Translations under genes and position numbers: made by a program
Origin: Prevotella sp. UBA2711
GTDB taxonomy: Bacteria > Bacteroidota > Bacteroidia > Bacteroidales > Bacteroidaceae
DNA length: 64,000 nt
Direction of reading: 5' to 3'
Assembly (NCBI GenBank): GCA_002354095.1
Contig: DEKX01000028.1
Location: 124,001 to 188,000, forward strand
Shown here: positions 27,696-35,307 of the stretch, in pieces
Layout: each line of letters begins with the position of its first letter
Numbering within the stretch: the stretch's first letter is position 1
The notes under the pieces: generated by a model
What the model was told of the DNA's origin: nothing
Seen by the model: the letters and a program-made list of their open reading frames with translations, nothing else
Database searches by the model: none

Positions 27696-27971
27696 ATGAA
27701 CAAGACAGAATTAATCGAGAAGATCGCAGCCTCTGCAAAACTGACTAAGGCTGATTCAAAGAAAGCATTAGATGCAACTATTGAGGCTATCACCGCAGCT
27801 CTGAAGAAGGGTGACAAGGTACAGCTCGTAGGTTTCGGTACATTCGCCGTAACAAAGAAGCCTGCTCGTGAGGGTATCAACCCTGCTACAAAGCAGAAGA
27901 TTAAGATTGCTGCCAAGAAGGTTGCAAAGTTCAAGGCTGGTGCTGAGCTGGCAAAGGCTGTTGACAAGTAA
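27696..27971 (+). CDS. HU-family nucleoid DNA-binding protein
   Basis: A 91-residue HU subunit that bends and compacts DNA. It shows the N-terminal dimerisation helices (MNKTELIEKIAASAKLTKAD), VGFGTFAVTKKPAREGINPATKQ, which includes the family signature and the proline-tipped DNA-binding arm, and a lysine/alanine-rich C-terminus. Normal length. Monocistronic between its promoter and a strong terminator. Confidence 0.96.
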   Translation: MNKTELIEKIAASAKLTKADSKKALDATIEAITAALKKGDKVQLVGFGTFAVTKKPAREGINPATKQKIKIAAKKVAKFKAGAELAKAVDK

Positions 27972-27991
27972 TTTTGTCAAGAAATAATTTA

Positions 27992-28027
27992 AAGAGGCAT
28001 CCTTTCAACGGGGTGCCTCTTTTTTGC
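27992..28027. terminator. Terminator between HU and asnB
   Basis: AAGAGGCA and TGCCTCTT stem with internal CC/GG pairs and a run of Ts on the plus strand; A-rich on the other side, so it may also end the convergent asnB transcript. Confidence 0.85.
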
Positions 28028-28030
28028 TAC

Positions 28031-29725
28031 TTATTCATAAGCTTGTTCGTGGACTCCAGCGACAGCCCGTCCGCTGGGGTCATTCTTTCCTTTGAAAGAA
28101 GCGTCCCATTCAAGAGCTATAGCAGTAGAGCAGGCAACACTGGCTTCACTTGGAACACTCTTTGCCGCACTCTCTGAGGGGAAATGCTCTGCAAAGATAC
28201 TACGGTAGTAATACTCTTCTTTATTCTTTGGCGGATTGATGGGGAACCGTTCCGCAGCATGAGCCATCTGTTCATCACTGACTGCCTCAGCGGTGATTTG
28301 CTTCAAAGTGTCAATCCACGAATAGCCCACGCCGTCACTGAACTGCTCCTTCTGACGCCATACTATCTCGTCGGGCAGCATATCTGCAAAGGCTTCACGC
28401 ACTATGCGTTTCTCCATGGTTGTACCAGGACACATCTTCGCCTTAGGATTCGTTCGCATGGCAACGTCCAAGAATTCTTTATCGAGGAAAGGGACCCGTC
28501 CTTCTACGCCCCATGCCGACAAGCTCTTATTAGCTCTCAGACAATCGTACAGATGCAACTTGGAGAGTTTACGCACCGTCTCTTCATGAAAAGCCCTGGC
28601 ATCGGGGGCTTTATGGAAATAGAGATAACCGCCGAATATCTCGTCCGCACCCTCACCCGAAAGCACCATCTTGATACCCATCGACTTGATGACACGTGCC
28701 AGCAGATACATTGGAGTAGAGGCACGCACGGTGGTGACATCATACGTCTCAATGAAATAGATGACATCACGGATGGCATCCAGTCCCTCCTGGATGGTAT
28801 AATTGATTTCATGATGCACGGTGCCGATGTGCTCTGCTACCATCCGGGCTTTTGCCAAGTCGGGAGCGCCTTTGAGTCCTACGGCAAAGGAATGCAGACG
28901 GGGCCAATAAGCCTTTGTCTGAGAATTATCTTCTATACGCATTTCAGAATATCGTTCAGCAATAGCAGAAATCACACTGCTATCCAGTCCACCGCTCAGC
29001 AGCACACCATACGGAACATCAGACATCAACTGACGGCGCACCGCTTCGCGCAAAGCCTGACGAATATCCTCAGAACTGGCATCATTATCCTTGACGGCAT
29101 CGTAATCAAACCAATCACGCTGATAGTATTTTTTTAGTTGAGAGTTGAGAGTTGTGAGTTGAGAGTTAAGATCTCCGCTCCACAGATAGTGACCTGGCAG
29201 GAAGGGTTCATAACGCTGGCACTGTCCCTCCAACGCCTTCAACTCGGAAGCGACATAGACCGTGCCGTCGGCATCATAACCGATATAGAGGGGAATGACC
29301 CCTATCGGATCACGGGCTATCAGAAATTCGTCCCGCTTTTCATCATAGAGCACAAAAGCGAAAATGCCATTCAGTTCCTCTAAGAAATCAATCCCTTTGT
29401 CCTGATACAACGCAAGGATAACTTCGCAGTCACTCCCCGTCTGGAATTCATACTTCCCTTCATACCGCTGGCGAATCTCCTGATGATTGTATATCTCGCC
29501 ATTGACGGCAAGAATCTGTTGACGGTCTGGAGAAAACAAAGGCTGTCCGCCCGACTCCGGATCAACAATACTCAAACGCTCGTGGGCAAGGATAGCCGAC
29601 CCGCCGCAATAGATACCACTCCAGTCCGGTCCGCGATGGCGAATCTTATGACTCATTCCCAACGCTTTCTGACGCAACTGCTGCGTCTGCTCTTTCACAT
29701 TCAATATAGCAACAATTCCACACAT
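28031..29725 (-). CDS. asnB: Glutamine-hydrolysing asparagine synthetase B
   Basis: A 564-residue enzyme that makes asparagine from aspartate, glutamine and ATP. The class II glutaminase domain starts with Cys2 (MCGIVAI) and has RHRGPDWSG and NGEIYNHQEIR. The synthetase domain has the pyrophosphatase loop SGGLDSSV and VLSGEGADEIFGGYLYFHKAP. Residues about 186-197 (LNSQLTTLNSQL) come from a heptamer DNA repeat in the interdomain linker. It is the third gene of pyrG-purF-asnB, 14 bases after purF. Confidence 0.96.
   Translation of the reverse strand: MCGIVAILNVKEQTQQLRQKALGMSHKIRHRGPDWSGIYCGGSAILAHERLSIVDPESGGQPLFSPDRQQILAVNGEIYNHQEIRQRYEGKYEFQTGSDCEVILALYQDKGIDFLEELNGIFAFVLYDEKRDEFLIARDPIGVIPLYIGYDADGTVYVASELKALEGQCQRYEPFLPGHYLWSGDLNSQLTTLNSQLKKYYQRDWFDYDAVKDNDASSEDIRQALREAVRRQLMSDVPYGVLLSGGLDSSVISAIAERYSEMRIEDNSQTKAYWPRLHSFAVGLKGAPDLAKARMVAEHIGTVHHEINYTIQEGLDAIRDVIYFIETYDVTTVRASTPMYLLARVIKSMGIKMVLSGEGADEIFGGYLYFHKAPDARAFHEETVRKLSKLHLYDCLRANKSLSAWGVEGRVPFLDKEFLDVAMRTNPKAKMCPGTTMEKRIVREAFADMLPDEIVWRQKEQFSDGVGYSWIDTLKQITAEAVSDEQMAHAAERFPINPPKNKEEYYYRSIFAEHFPSESAAKSVPSEASVACSTAIALEWDASFKGKNDPSGRAVAGVHEQAYE
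29136..29170. repeat. AGTTGAG heptamer array inside asnB
   Basis: Five 7-mers: AGTTGAG, AGTTGAG, AGTTGTG, AGTTGAG, AGTTAAG. On the coding strand they read LNSQLTTLNSQL between the conserved glutaminase and synthetase domains. Confidence 0.85.
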
Positions 29726-29739
29726 AACTCTCTCCTCTT

Positions 29740-31536
29740 TTATAACTGTAACTTCAATACTTGCTCTACATAATCTACAAAAGCACGGTTGACAAGACGT
29801 ACACCGCCCTTTGTGGGATAATCACCCGTAAAATACCAGTCGCCTGGATGATGAGGGCACGCGCGATGCAGTCCGCCAATGCTTTGGAACACTAACTCCA
29901 CAGGCGTCTGCATCCCCTCGGGGCGCAACATCTCTACAATTTTCTGATTCAGCTCTTCAATGGTGAAGGGTTCGTAAATCCGCTTCACGTGATTGCCATT
30001 GTCCGGTTTCCCCTTACAATCCTGATAGACATCGGCTATCAGTTGCTGCATCCCCCGTTCCTGAATGAGGGCTATAGCGGCACGGAAGGCACAAAGTTCC
30101 TCCAGACGTGACATGTCGATACCGTAATAGTCGGGATAACGAATCTGCGGAGCGCTCGACACCATCACGATCTTTTTAGGATGCAACCGGTCAAGAATCT
30201 TAAAAATGCTCTCACGGAGAGTGGTACCTCTCACGATGCTGTCGTCGATGATGACCAGATAATCTTCGTATGCCACCAGACTGCCGTATGTGATATCATA
30301 GACATGGGCTGCCAGATCATTACGCTCAGCACCTTCCGTGATAAACGTTCGCAACTTGATGTCCTTCCACACCACCTTCTCAATACGCACCTGATGGGCT
30401 AACCGGCGGAACCCGTCAGTAATACCATAGAAAGCCACTTCTGCGGTATTGGGAATATAGGAGAACACCGTATGACTCACATCCCCATTAACTGCTTTCG
30501 TAATGGCGGGAATCAGTTGTTCGCCCAACTGCTTGCGCTCCTGATAGATATCACGGTCGGAACCCCTGCTGAAATAGATACGCTCGAAACAGCAGGCGCT
30601 ATACTGACGGGCGGGCAGTATCTGTTCCAGACACAGTTCCCCACTCTTGCGAACCAACAGCGACTGACCAGGTCGCAATTCTCGGACGGCTTCTGTCGGC
30701 AAATCAAATGTTGTCTGTATCACTGGGCGCTCGCTGGCAATCACCACCACCTCATCGTCCTGATAGTAGAATGCCGGACGGATGCCCCAAGGGTCGCGCA
30801 TGGCAAACATCTCGCCGCTGCCCGTCATGCCACACATCACGTAGCCGCCGTCGAAATGCTGCATCGTCTTCTTTAGAACATTCTCCATCCGGATATGGTC
30901 CTCTATATACTGCGTGACATCAGTTCCCGTCATCTGTTTTTCCCTCGCCTCGGCAAAGAGGCGTTCCGACTCCCTGTCGAGTCGATGCCCCATCAGTTCC
31001 AACAGGATATAGGAGTCACTATAGATACGGGGCGACTGCCCCCGACTGGTCAGGAACTCAAAGACCTCACTGATGTTCGTCATATTGAAATTGCCACACA
31101 GACAGAGATTCTTGGCGCGCCAGTTATTGCGACGCAGGAAAGGATGCACATATTGCAAACCACTCTTGCCTGTCGTAGAATAGCGCAAATGCCCCATCAA
31201 TAATTGAGAATTGAAAAGTTGAAAAGCTGAAGAATTGCAACTGTCTTCATCCTCTTCCTTTCTTCCATTCTTCAATCCTTCTATTTTTCTGAAAATCTCG
31301 GTGATGGCATCCTTGCCTTCCGCACGCTCGCGAAACATATATTCACTGCCAGTTGGAGCATCCAGATTGACACAGGCAATACCCGCACCCTCCTGTCCGC
31401 GGTTGTGCTGTTTCTCCATCAGCAGATAGAGCTTGTCAAGCCCATACCGCCGTGTTCCGTATTTCCGTTGGTAATAGTCCAGCGGTTTCAACAGGCGAAT
31501 CATCGCCACCCCACACTCATGCTTCAGTTCTTCCAT
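29740..31536 (-). CDS. purF: Amidophosphoribosyltransferase-like protein (PurF family)
   Basis: A 598-residue protein combining a class II glutaminase domain (HECGVAM, MEKQHNRGQEGAGIA, GHLRYSTTGKSG, CGNFN) with a phosphoribosyltransferase domain whose PRPP loop is VIIDDSIVRGTTLRES. It should form phosphoribosylamine from PRPP and glutamine, the first purine step. Residues about 82-111 are a low-complexity stretch built from 8-bp DNA repeats, just before the conserved GHLRYS. It is longer than E. coli PurF, as I expect for this Bacteroidetes subtype. The ATG is three bases from a repeat array that forms the whole gap to pyrG. Confidence 0.9.
   Translation of the reverse strand: MEELKHECGVAMIRLLKPLDYYQRKYGTRRYGLDKLYLLMEKQHNRGQEGAGIACVNLDAPTGSEYMFRERAEGKDAITEIFRKIEGLKNGRKEEDEDSCNSSAFQLFNSQLLMGHLRYSTTGKSGLQYVHPFLRRNNWRAKNLCLCGNFNMTNISEVFEFLTSRGQSPRIYSDSYILLELMGHRLDRESERLFAEAREKQMTGTDVTQYIEDHIRMENVLKKTMQHFDGGYVMCGMTGSGEMFAMRDPWGIRPAFYYQDDEVVVIASERPVIQTTFDLPTEAVRELRPGQSLLVRKSGELCLEQILPARQYSACCFERIYFSRGSDRDIYQERKQLGEQLIPAITKAVNGDVSHTVFSYIPNTAEVAFYGITDGFRRLAHQVRIEKVVWKDIKLRTFITEGAERNDLAAHVYDITYGSLVAYEDYLVIIDDSIVRGTTLRESIFKILDRLHPKKIVMVSSAPQIRYPDYYGIDMSRLEELCAFRAAIALIQERGMQQLIADVYQDCKGKPDNGNHVKRIYEPFTIEELNQKIVEMLRPEGMQTPVELVFQSIGGLHRACPHHPGDWYFTGDYPTKGGVRLVNRAFVDYVEQVLKLQL
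31203..31290. repeat. Octamer repeat insert inside purF
   Basis: Left part: AATTGAAA, AGTTGAAA, AGCTGAAG, AATTGCAA. Right part: TTCCATTC, TTCAATCC, TTCTATTT in the opposite orientation. It is read in frame as a Lys/Glu/Ser/Asn-rich stretch with LFNSQLL. It is the same family as the array at 31539-31610. Confidence 0.65.
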
Positions 31537-31538
31537 AC

Positions 31539-31610
31539 TTCAATTCTTCAATCCTTCAATTCTTCAATCCTTCAATTCTTCAATTCTTCAATTCTTCAAT
31601 CCTTCAATTC
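31539..31610. repeat. TTCAATYC octamer array at the pyrG-purF junction
   Basis: Nine perfect-phase 8-mers, alternating TTCAATTC and TTCAATCC. The array runs from inside the last codons of pyrG, supplies its TGA stop (31596-31598), fills the whole intergenic gap and ends three bases before the purF ATG. Confidence 0.9.
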
Positions 31611-33194
31611 TTTAAGGAACGACATAAACAATGGGTGCGGATGAAGCACCGTAGAGGAATATTCTGGATGGAACTGAGTTCCGATATACCAACGCAAGGT
31701 AGGTATCTCTACAATCTCCACCAAATCAGCAGCAGGGTTGATACCCACACATTTCATGCCTGCCGCCTCGTATTCCTCTTTATATGCGTTGTTGAACTCG
31801 TAGCGGTGGCGATGGCGCTCCTTAATGAGCTGAGAGTTGGCTGCCGCCGCGTATGCTTCCATGGCGCGGCTGCCCTCCCGCAGTTCGCAATCGTATGCCC
31901 CCAGACGCATCGTTCCGCCCATCTGGGTGATGCTTTTCTGTTCCTCCATCAGGTCGATGACGGGGTGCGCCGTGTCTGCCGACATCTCACTGCTGTTGGC
32001 ATCTGCATAGCCCAGCACATTCCGGGCAAACTCTATCGCCATCATCTGCATGCCCAGACAGATGCCAAAGGTAGGAATATCGTGCGTCCTGGTGTATTGT
32101 GCGGCTATCAGTTTTCCCTCAATGCCCCGCTGACCGAAACCGGGACAGATGATGATGCCTGCCATTCCCTCCAACTGCGCGGCTACATTGTCCGCCGTCA
32201 CTCCTTCGCTGTTGATGAAATGCAGTCGCACTTTCACATTATTATATATACCTGCCAGGTTCAGGCTCTCCCGAATACTCTTATACGCATCCTGCAAGTC
32301 GTATTTACCCACCAGTCCGACGTGCACCTCACGGGTGGCACGGCGCTGCTTGTCGAGGAAGTCATGCCAAGGCTTCATAGCAGGAGTCTCACCCACAGGA
32401 ATACCAATCTTCCGCATGATGGCAGCATCAAGTCCCTGTCGCTGCATACTGACCGGCACCTCATAGATGCTGGGCATATCCTCGCTCTGCACCACACATT
32501 CCAAATCGACATTACAGAACGAGGCTACCTTCATGCGCAGCGAGTCATCCAGATGGCGCTCGGTGCGCAACACCAGAATGTCGGGCTGGATACCCATTCC
32601 CTGCAATTCCTTCACGGAATGTTGCGTCGGCTTGGTCTTCAACTCATCGGCAGCCTTCAGATAGGGCACGTAGGTGAGATGCACACATACCGCATTACGT
32701 CCCAGTTGCCAGCGCAGCTGTCGGATGGCCTCCATAAACGGGGCACTCTCGATGTCACCGATAGTACCGCCCACCTCCGTGATGACGAAGTCAAAATCTT
32801 CACTTTCCCGCAGCATCCGCCGCTTGATTTCATCGGTGATGTGAGGCACCACCTGAATCGTCTTACCCAGATAGTCGCCACGGCGCTCGCGGTCTATCAC
32901 CGTCTTATAGATACGCCCTGTGGTGATGGAGTTGTCGCGGGTAGTCTCAATACCCGTAAACCGTTCATAATGCCCCAGATCCAGGTCGGTCTCCATCCCA
33001 TCTACCGTGACGTAGCATTCCCCATGTTCGTAAGGGTTCAGCGTCCCAGGGTCGATATTGATATAAGGGTCGAATTTCTGAATCGTCACCTTATAGCCGC
33101 GTGCCTGGAGCAGTTTGCCGATACTGGCGGCGATGATTCCCTTTCCGAGGGATGAAACCACGCCGCCTGTAACGAAGATATACTTTGTTTCCAT
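31596..33194 (-). CDS. pyrG: CTP synthase
   Basis: A 532-residue enzyme that converts UTP to CTP with glutamine or ammonia. The synthase half begins TKYIFVTGGVVSSLGKGI and has PYINIDPGTLNPYEHGE and VITEVGGTIGDIES. The C-terminal class I glutaminase has the nucleophile elbow FGICLGMQ and the catalytic His/Glu in QFHPEYSS. The final residues (ELKD) and the stop codon are encoded by an octamer repeat. First gene of pyrG-purF-asnB, all glutamine amidotransferases. Confidence 0.97.
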   Translation of the reverse strand: METKYIFVTGGVVSSLGKGIIAASIGKLLQARGYKVTIQKFDPYINIDPGTLNPYEHGECYVTVDGMETDLDLGHYERFTGIETTRDNSITTGRIYKTVIDRERRGDYLGKTIQVVPHITDEIKRRMLRESEDFDFVITEVGGTIGDIESAPFMEAIRQLRWQLGRNAVCVHLTYVPYLKAADELKTKPTQHSVKELQGMGIQPDILVLRTERHLDDSLRMKVASFCNVDLECVVQSEDMPSIYEVPVSMQRQGLDAAIMRKIGIPVGETPAMKPWHDFLDKQRRATREVHVGLVGKYDLQDAYKSIRESLNLAGIYNNVKVRLHFINSEGVTADNVAAQLEGMAGIIICPGFGQRGIEGKLIAAQYTRTHDIPTFGICLGMQMMAIEFARNVLGYADANSSEMSADTAHPVIDLMEEQKSITQMGGTMRLGAYDCELREGSRAMEAYAAAANSQLIKERHRHRYEFNNAYKEEYEAAGMKCVGINPAADLVEIVEIPTLRWYIGTQFHPEYSSTVLHPHPLFMSFLKELKD

Positions 33195-33254
33195 ATCTTG
33201 ATTGTTTTGAAGTTTACTTTCGTGTGGATGTCACACTTTGCACTTTTTATGCTG

Positions 33255-33262
33255 CAAAGATA
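33255..33262 (-). promoter_or_regulatory. -7 element of the pyrG-purF-asnB operon
   Basis: Minus-strand TATCTTTG, 60 bases before the ATG. No TTG at the -33 position, so an activator may be needed. Confidence 0.6.
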
Positions 33263-33327
33263 AATCATTTGGAAAGAAAACCCTCCCATCCGCTTTCATT
33301 TTGTTTCTATATATTTCAAGAAACTGT

Positions 33328-33401
33328 CAATTTGAAAGCAAAACAATCAAATTTCATTCTCTTTTGAAAGAAAAAGACTTTATTTCATAACGAATTGAAA
33401 G
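33328..33401 (-). promoter_or_regulatory. Three phased GAAAG boxes upstream of pyrG
   Basis: AATTTGAAAG, CTTTTGAAAG and GAATTGAAAG (plus-strand reading) end at 33338, 33370 and 33401, spacing 32 and 31. They lie 76, 108 and 139 bases upstream of the -7 element, almost exactly as at glnK. Function as activator sites is inferred. The rest of the 260-base gap shows nothing further that I can name. Confidence 0.4.
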
Positions 33402-33454
33402 ACCTCCCCCTCAAACAACAGGCTATTACAACCATTGTATATTGTTGGCCATTA

Positions 33455-34183
33455 CTACAGGAAGCCTTGATCGGTCAGTCCACCATAGCTTTTGGCAGCT
33501 GACTCCAAGGCTTCTTTGGTGGTGTACTTCTGGTATAGGGTGCAGCGGGTGACTATCGTCTGCGGTGAGCAACGCTCACCTTTTACCATCACCAGTGCCC
33601 AGCCCTTCAGCACATCAGCGAACTCTTCTCCCTTCAGCACATAATGACCATCCGCCAGTGTCATCTCTTCCCAAGACACCTCACGCTTGCTGAACCTCAC
33701 CAACGCGTCCCTGTCGCTACCTGTCTGGACCGCCGTATAGAGCCACAACTTCGTCCAAGGTTCCCATTCCTCCGGCAAGAGGTCAGTGATGAGTGCCGGC
33801 ATTCCATCTACCTCGCCCAACTGCTGTTTGATCTCCGGTAAGCTGCCGTCACTCACAGGTATGCCCGGCATTAAAAACGATGTCTGCTCCATCAACACCT
33901 TTTCCACATAAACTGCAGGCAACCGATTGGCAAGTGACATGAAATTGTTATAAGCCGTCGCCCCCTCGGTAAACATTGGCTTGCAATACTTCAGCAGTCT
34001 CCACAGCGCCACGGAATGACGCATCTTCTGACGTTGGATAAACTGCGGAAGTGTGTTGCTGCGTCGCTCCATCGAGTTGGCCGACCTGATAATCAGTCGC
34101 CCCTGTTTCATGTAGGTTGTAATGCCGTCTGTTCGCAGACTGCCTATCACCATCAAACCTTTTCCTGTTCCTTTTCTTTTCAT
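33455..34183 (-). CDS. Unrecognised soluble protein behind an 11-bp repeat array
   Basis: A 242-residue protein without signal peptide or membrane helix. It is basic at the N-terminus (MKRKGTGKGLMVIGS) with a central IQRQKMRHSVALWRLLKYCKP and FMSLANRLPAVYV. It ends TTKEALESAAKSYGGLTDQGFL. I cannot assign a function. The IIRS...QRQK...FMS style is loosely like DUF6266-type Bacteroidetes proteins, and I suspect a Prevotella-restricted family; both are weak impressions. Its context is unusual: an exact promoter at 34466-34496, a leader of nearly 280 bases filled by an 11-bp periodic array, and a strong Shine-Dalgarno (AAAGGAG, 34192-34198), rare in this phylum. Confidence 0.7.
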   Translation of the reverse strand: MKRKGTGKGLMVIGSLRTDGITTYMKQGRLIIRSANSMERRSNTLPQFIQRQKMRHSVALWRLLKYCKPMFTEGATAYNNFMSLANRLPAVYVEKVLMEQTSFLMPGIPVSDGSLPEIKQQLGEVDGMPALITDLLPEEWEPWTKLWLYTAVQTGSDRDALVRFSKREVSWEEMTLADGHYVLKGEEFADVLKGWALVMVKGERCSPQTIVTRCTLYQKYTTKEALESAAKSYGGLTDQGFL

Positions 34184-34191
34184 CGCATATT

Positions 34192-34198
34192 CTCCTTT
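34192..34198 (-). promoter_or_regulatory. Strong Shine-Dalgarno sequence
   Basis: Minus-strand AAAGGAG lies eight bases before the ATG at 34183. Most genes in this window have no such site. GGAGAA also recurs in the adjoining repeat units, so the array carries several Shine-Dalgarno-like words. Confidence 0.6.
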
Positions 34199-34210
34199 AG
34201 TTATACACTA

Positions 34211-34430
34211 ATTGTTCTCTAACCGTTCTCCGAAAGTTCTCTAATCCCAGTCCGCTCTTTCTCCGTTCTATCCAAGCCCCTTCTCCGCTCTTTCTCCCAT
34301 TGTTCTCCGATTGTTGTTCGATTGTTGTTCGATTGTTGTCCGATTGTTGTCCGATTAACAAACGGACAACAGACGTACATCAAACGCACTTCAATCGCAC
34401 AAAAGTCGGCATTAAGCCTTGGGAGAACCG
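34211..34430. repeat. About 20-unit array with strict 11-bp period
   Basis: Consecutive 11-mers from 34211 to 34430 with no phase slip. The best copies read ATTGTTCTCCG (34299-34309) and ATTGTTGTYCG (34310-34353). The last three bases are NCG in most units (CCG, TCG or ACG), and the TTCTCCG-like heptamer is better conserved than the first four bases. Units beyond 34354 are degenerate but keep the CG phase. The array is not coding on either strand and lies in the 34184-34583 gap, inside the predicted leader of the gene at 33455-34183. Confidence 0.85.
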
Positions 34431-34465
34431 AAGGTAGAGTATGCTTGAATTGGAGATTGATGCTA

Positions 34466-34496
34466 CAAAGGTATGATATTCTTAGGAGATTTGCAA
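34466..34496 (-). promoter_or_regulatory. Promoter reading into the 11-bp array
   Basis: Minus-strand TTG (34496-34494), 20 bases, TACCTTTG (34473-34466). Transcription would pass through the whole array before reaching the ATG at 34183. Confidence 0.7.
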
Positions 34497-34527
34497 GTAT
34501 TTTATAGAATATCTCGGAGAAAAGACG

Positions 34528-34569
34528 AATCCCCCTCTTTCGCTATCAGCAACAAAAGAGGGGGGATTT
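34528..34569. terminator. Terminator after the porin-like gene
   Basis: AATCCCCCTCTTT pairs with AAAGAGGGGGGATT (one bulged G) across a 14-base loop, just beyond the stop of the minus-strand gene. A T run follows on the plus strand only, so use on the minus strand is likely but not certain. Confidence 0.65.
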
Positions 34570-34583
34570 TCTTTGCGAAGACT

Positions 34584-35276
34584 TTAAGGTTGCAGCGTGA
34601 AGCCGACTACGAAGTAGGCTTTCTGCGAACTGGGGTTGGCTATGACCTGGGCGAAGAGAGGGATGGCGAAGGTGTCGGTAATCTTGATGTCCTTCGAAGC
34701 CTTCAGGGCAATGTTCGTCACGGCGAAACCGGAGGTATCGTAGTACGGAGAGGTGTAGGGCACTGCGCCGACGGTTCCCGTCCATTCGCACGTGGCTAAG
34801 CGGAAGGGGGCGTTCACTTCGACGTATGACGAATAAGGGCGTTTGCCCGATGCGGTCCATCCCTCGTTGCCGGCAAAGTTGGTGTACCAGGCAGCCGAGA
34901 GCAGTCCGAAGTCGTAAGCCACGGAAGCCTCGAAGACATGGCTGGTGCTGTGGGCATTATAATAGAAATAGCGGGGCTCAGGGTCGTCGAACCAATAGTC
35001 GGTGACGGCGACGGTCAGTCCGCCGGTGGTGTATGATGCCGTCAGGTCGAACTCCTTGGTGTCTTCCGACTTGAAGCCGACGGAGCCCCATGCCGAGAGG
35101 CAGAAACCCTTGTAGGCCACGCCCAGCGTGGGCTGCACGCTGACGTTACCACAGTCAAGTCCACGCCAGACGTACTGGCTCACGAAATCGGCAGCTATCG
35201 TAGCCTCCACCTTGTCCTGTGCAAGGGCGGTGGCACTTGCCACCAGGCCCATTGCGATGATTACAATCTTTTTCAT
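34584..35276 (-). CDS. TorF-like putative outer-membrane porin in the ammonium operon
   Basis: A 230-residue exported protein (MKKIVIIAMGLVASATALA) predicted to be an outer-membrane beta-barrel. ADFVSQYVWRG at the mature N-terminus is the hallmark I associate with TorF/Gcw_chp-type barrels; alternating hydrophobic strands continue to the C-terminal VVGFTLQP. It is the last gene of glnK-amtB-porin, 31 bases after amtB, so it may let ammonium or a nitrogen compound cross the outer membrane. That role is inferred from linkage. Confidence 0.75.
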   Translation of the reverse strand: MKKIVIIAMGLVASATALAQDKVEATIAADFVSQYVWRGLDCGNVSVQPTLGVAYKGFCLSAWGSVGFKSEDTKEFDLTASYTTGGLTVAVTDYWFDDPEPRYFYYNAHSTSHVFEASVAYDFGLLSAAWYTNFAGNEGWTASGKRPYSSYVEVNAPFRLATCEWTGTVGAVPYTSPYYDTSGFAVTNIALKASKDIKITDTFAIPLFAQVIANPSSQKAYFVVGFTLQP

Positions 35277-35307
35277 ACCTTATAATAACGCTAATAATGG
35301 TTTTTTT

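Noticed and set aside
27961..27980. Inverted repeat TTGACA...TGTCAA at the end of the HU gene as the terminator
   Set aside because: It spans the last codons and has no T run. The GC-rich hairpin at 27992-28027 is the better terminator.
31452..33155. A 567-codon plus-strand open frame
   Set aside because: It lies antisense to pyrG, whose protein is unmistakable, and its sequence is rich in His/Leu/Arg and lacks family motifs. The open frame follows from pyrG codon bias and the stop-free octamer array.
34211..34430. CRISPR array
   Set aside because: The units are directly adjacent 11-mers with no unique spacers, and there are no cas genes.
34211..34430. Binding site for a TRAP-like (U/G)AG-repeat RNA protein
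   Set aside because: The units do not give regular NAG triplets at 4-6 base spacing, and TRAP is not known from this phylum.
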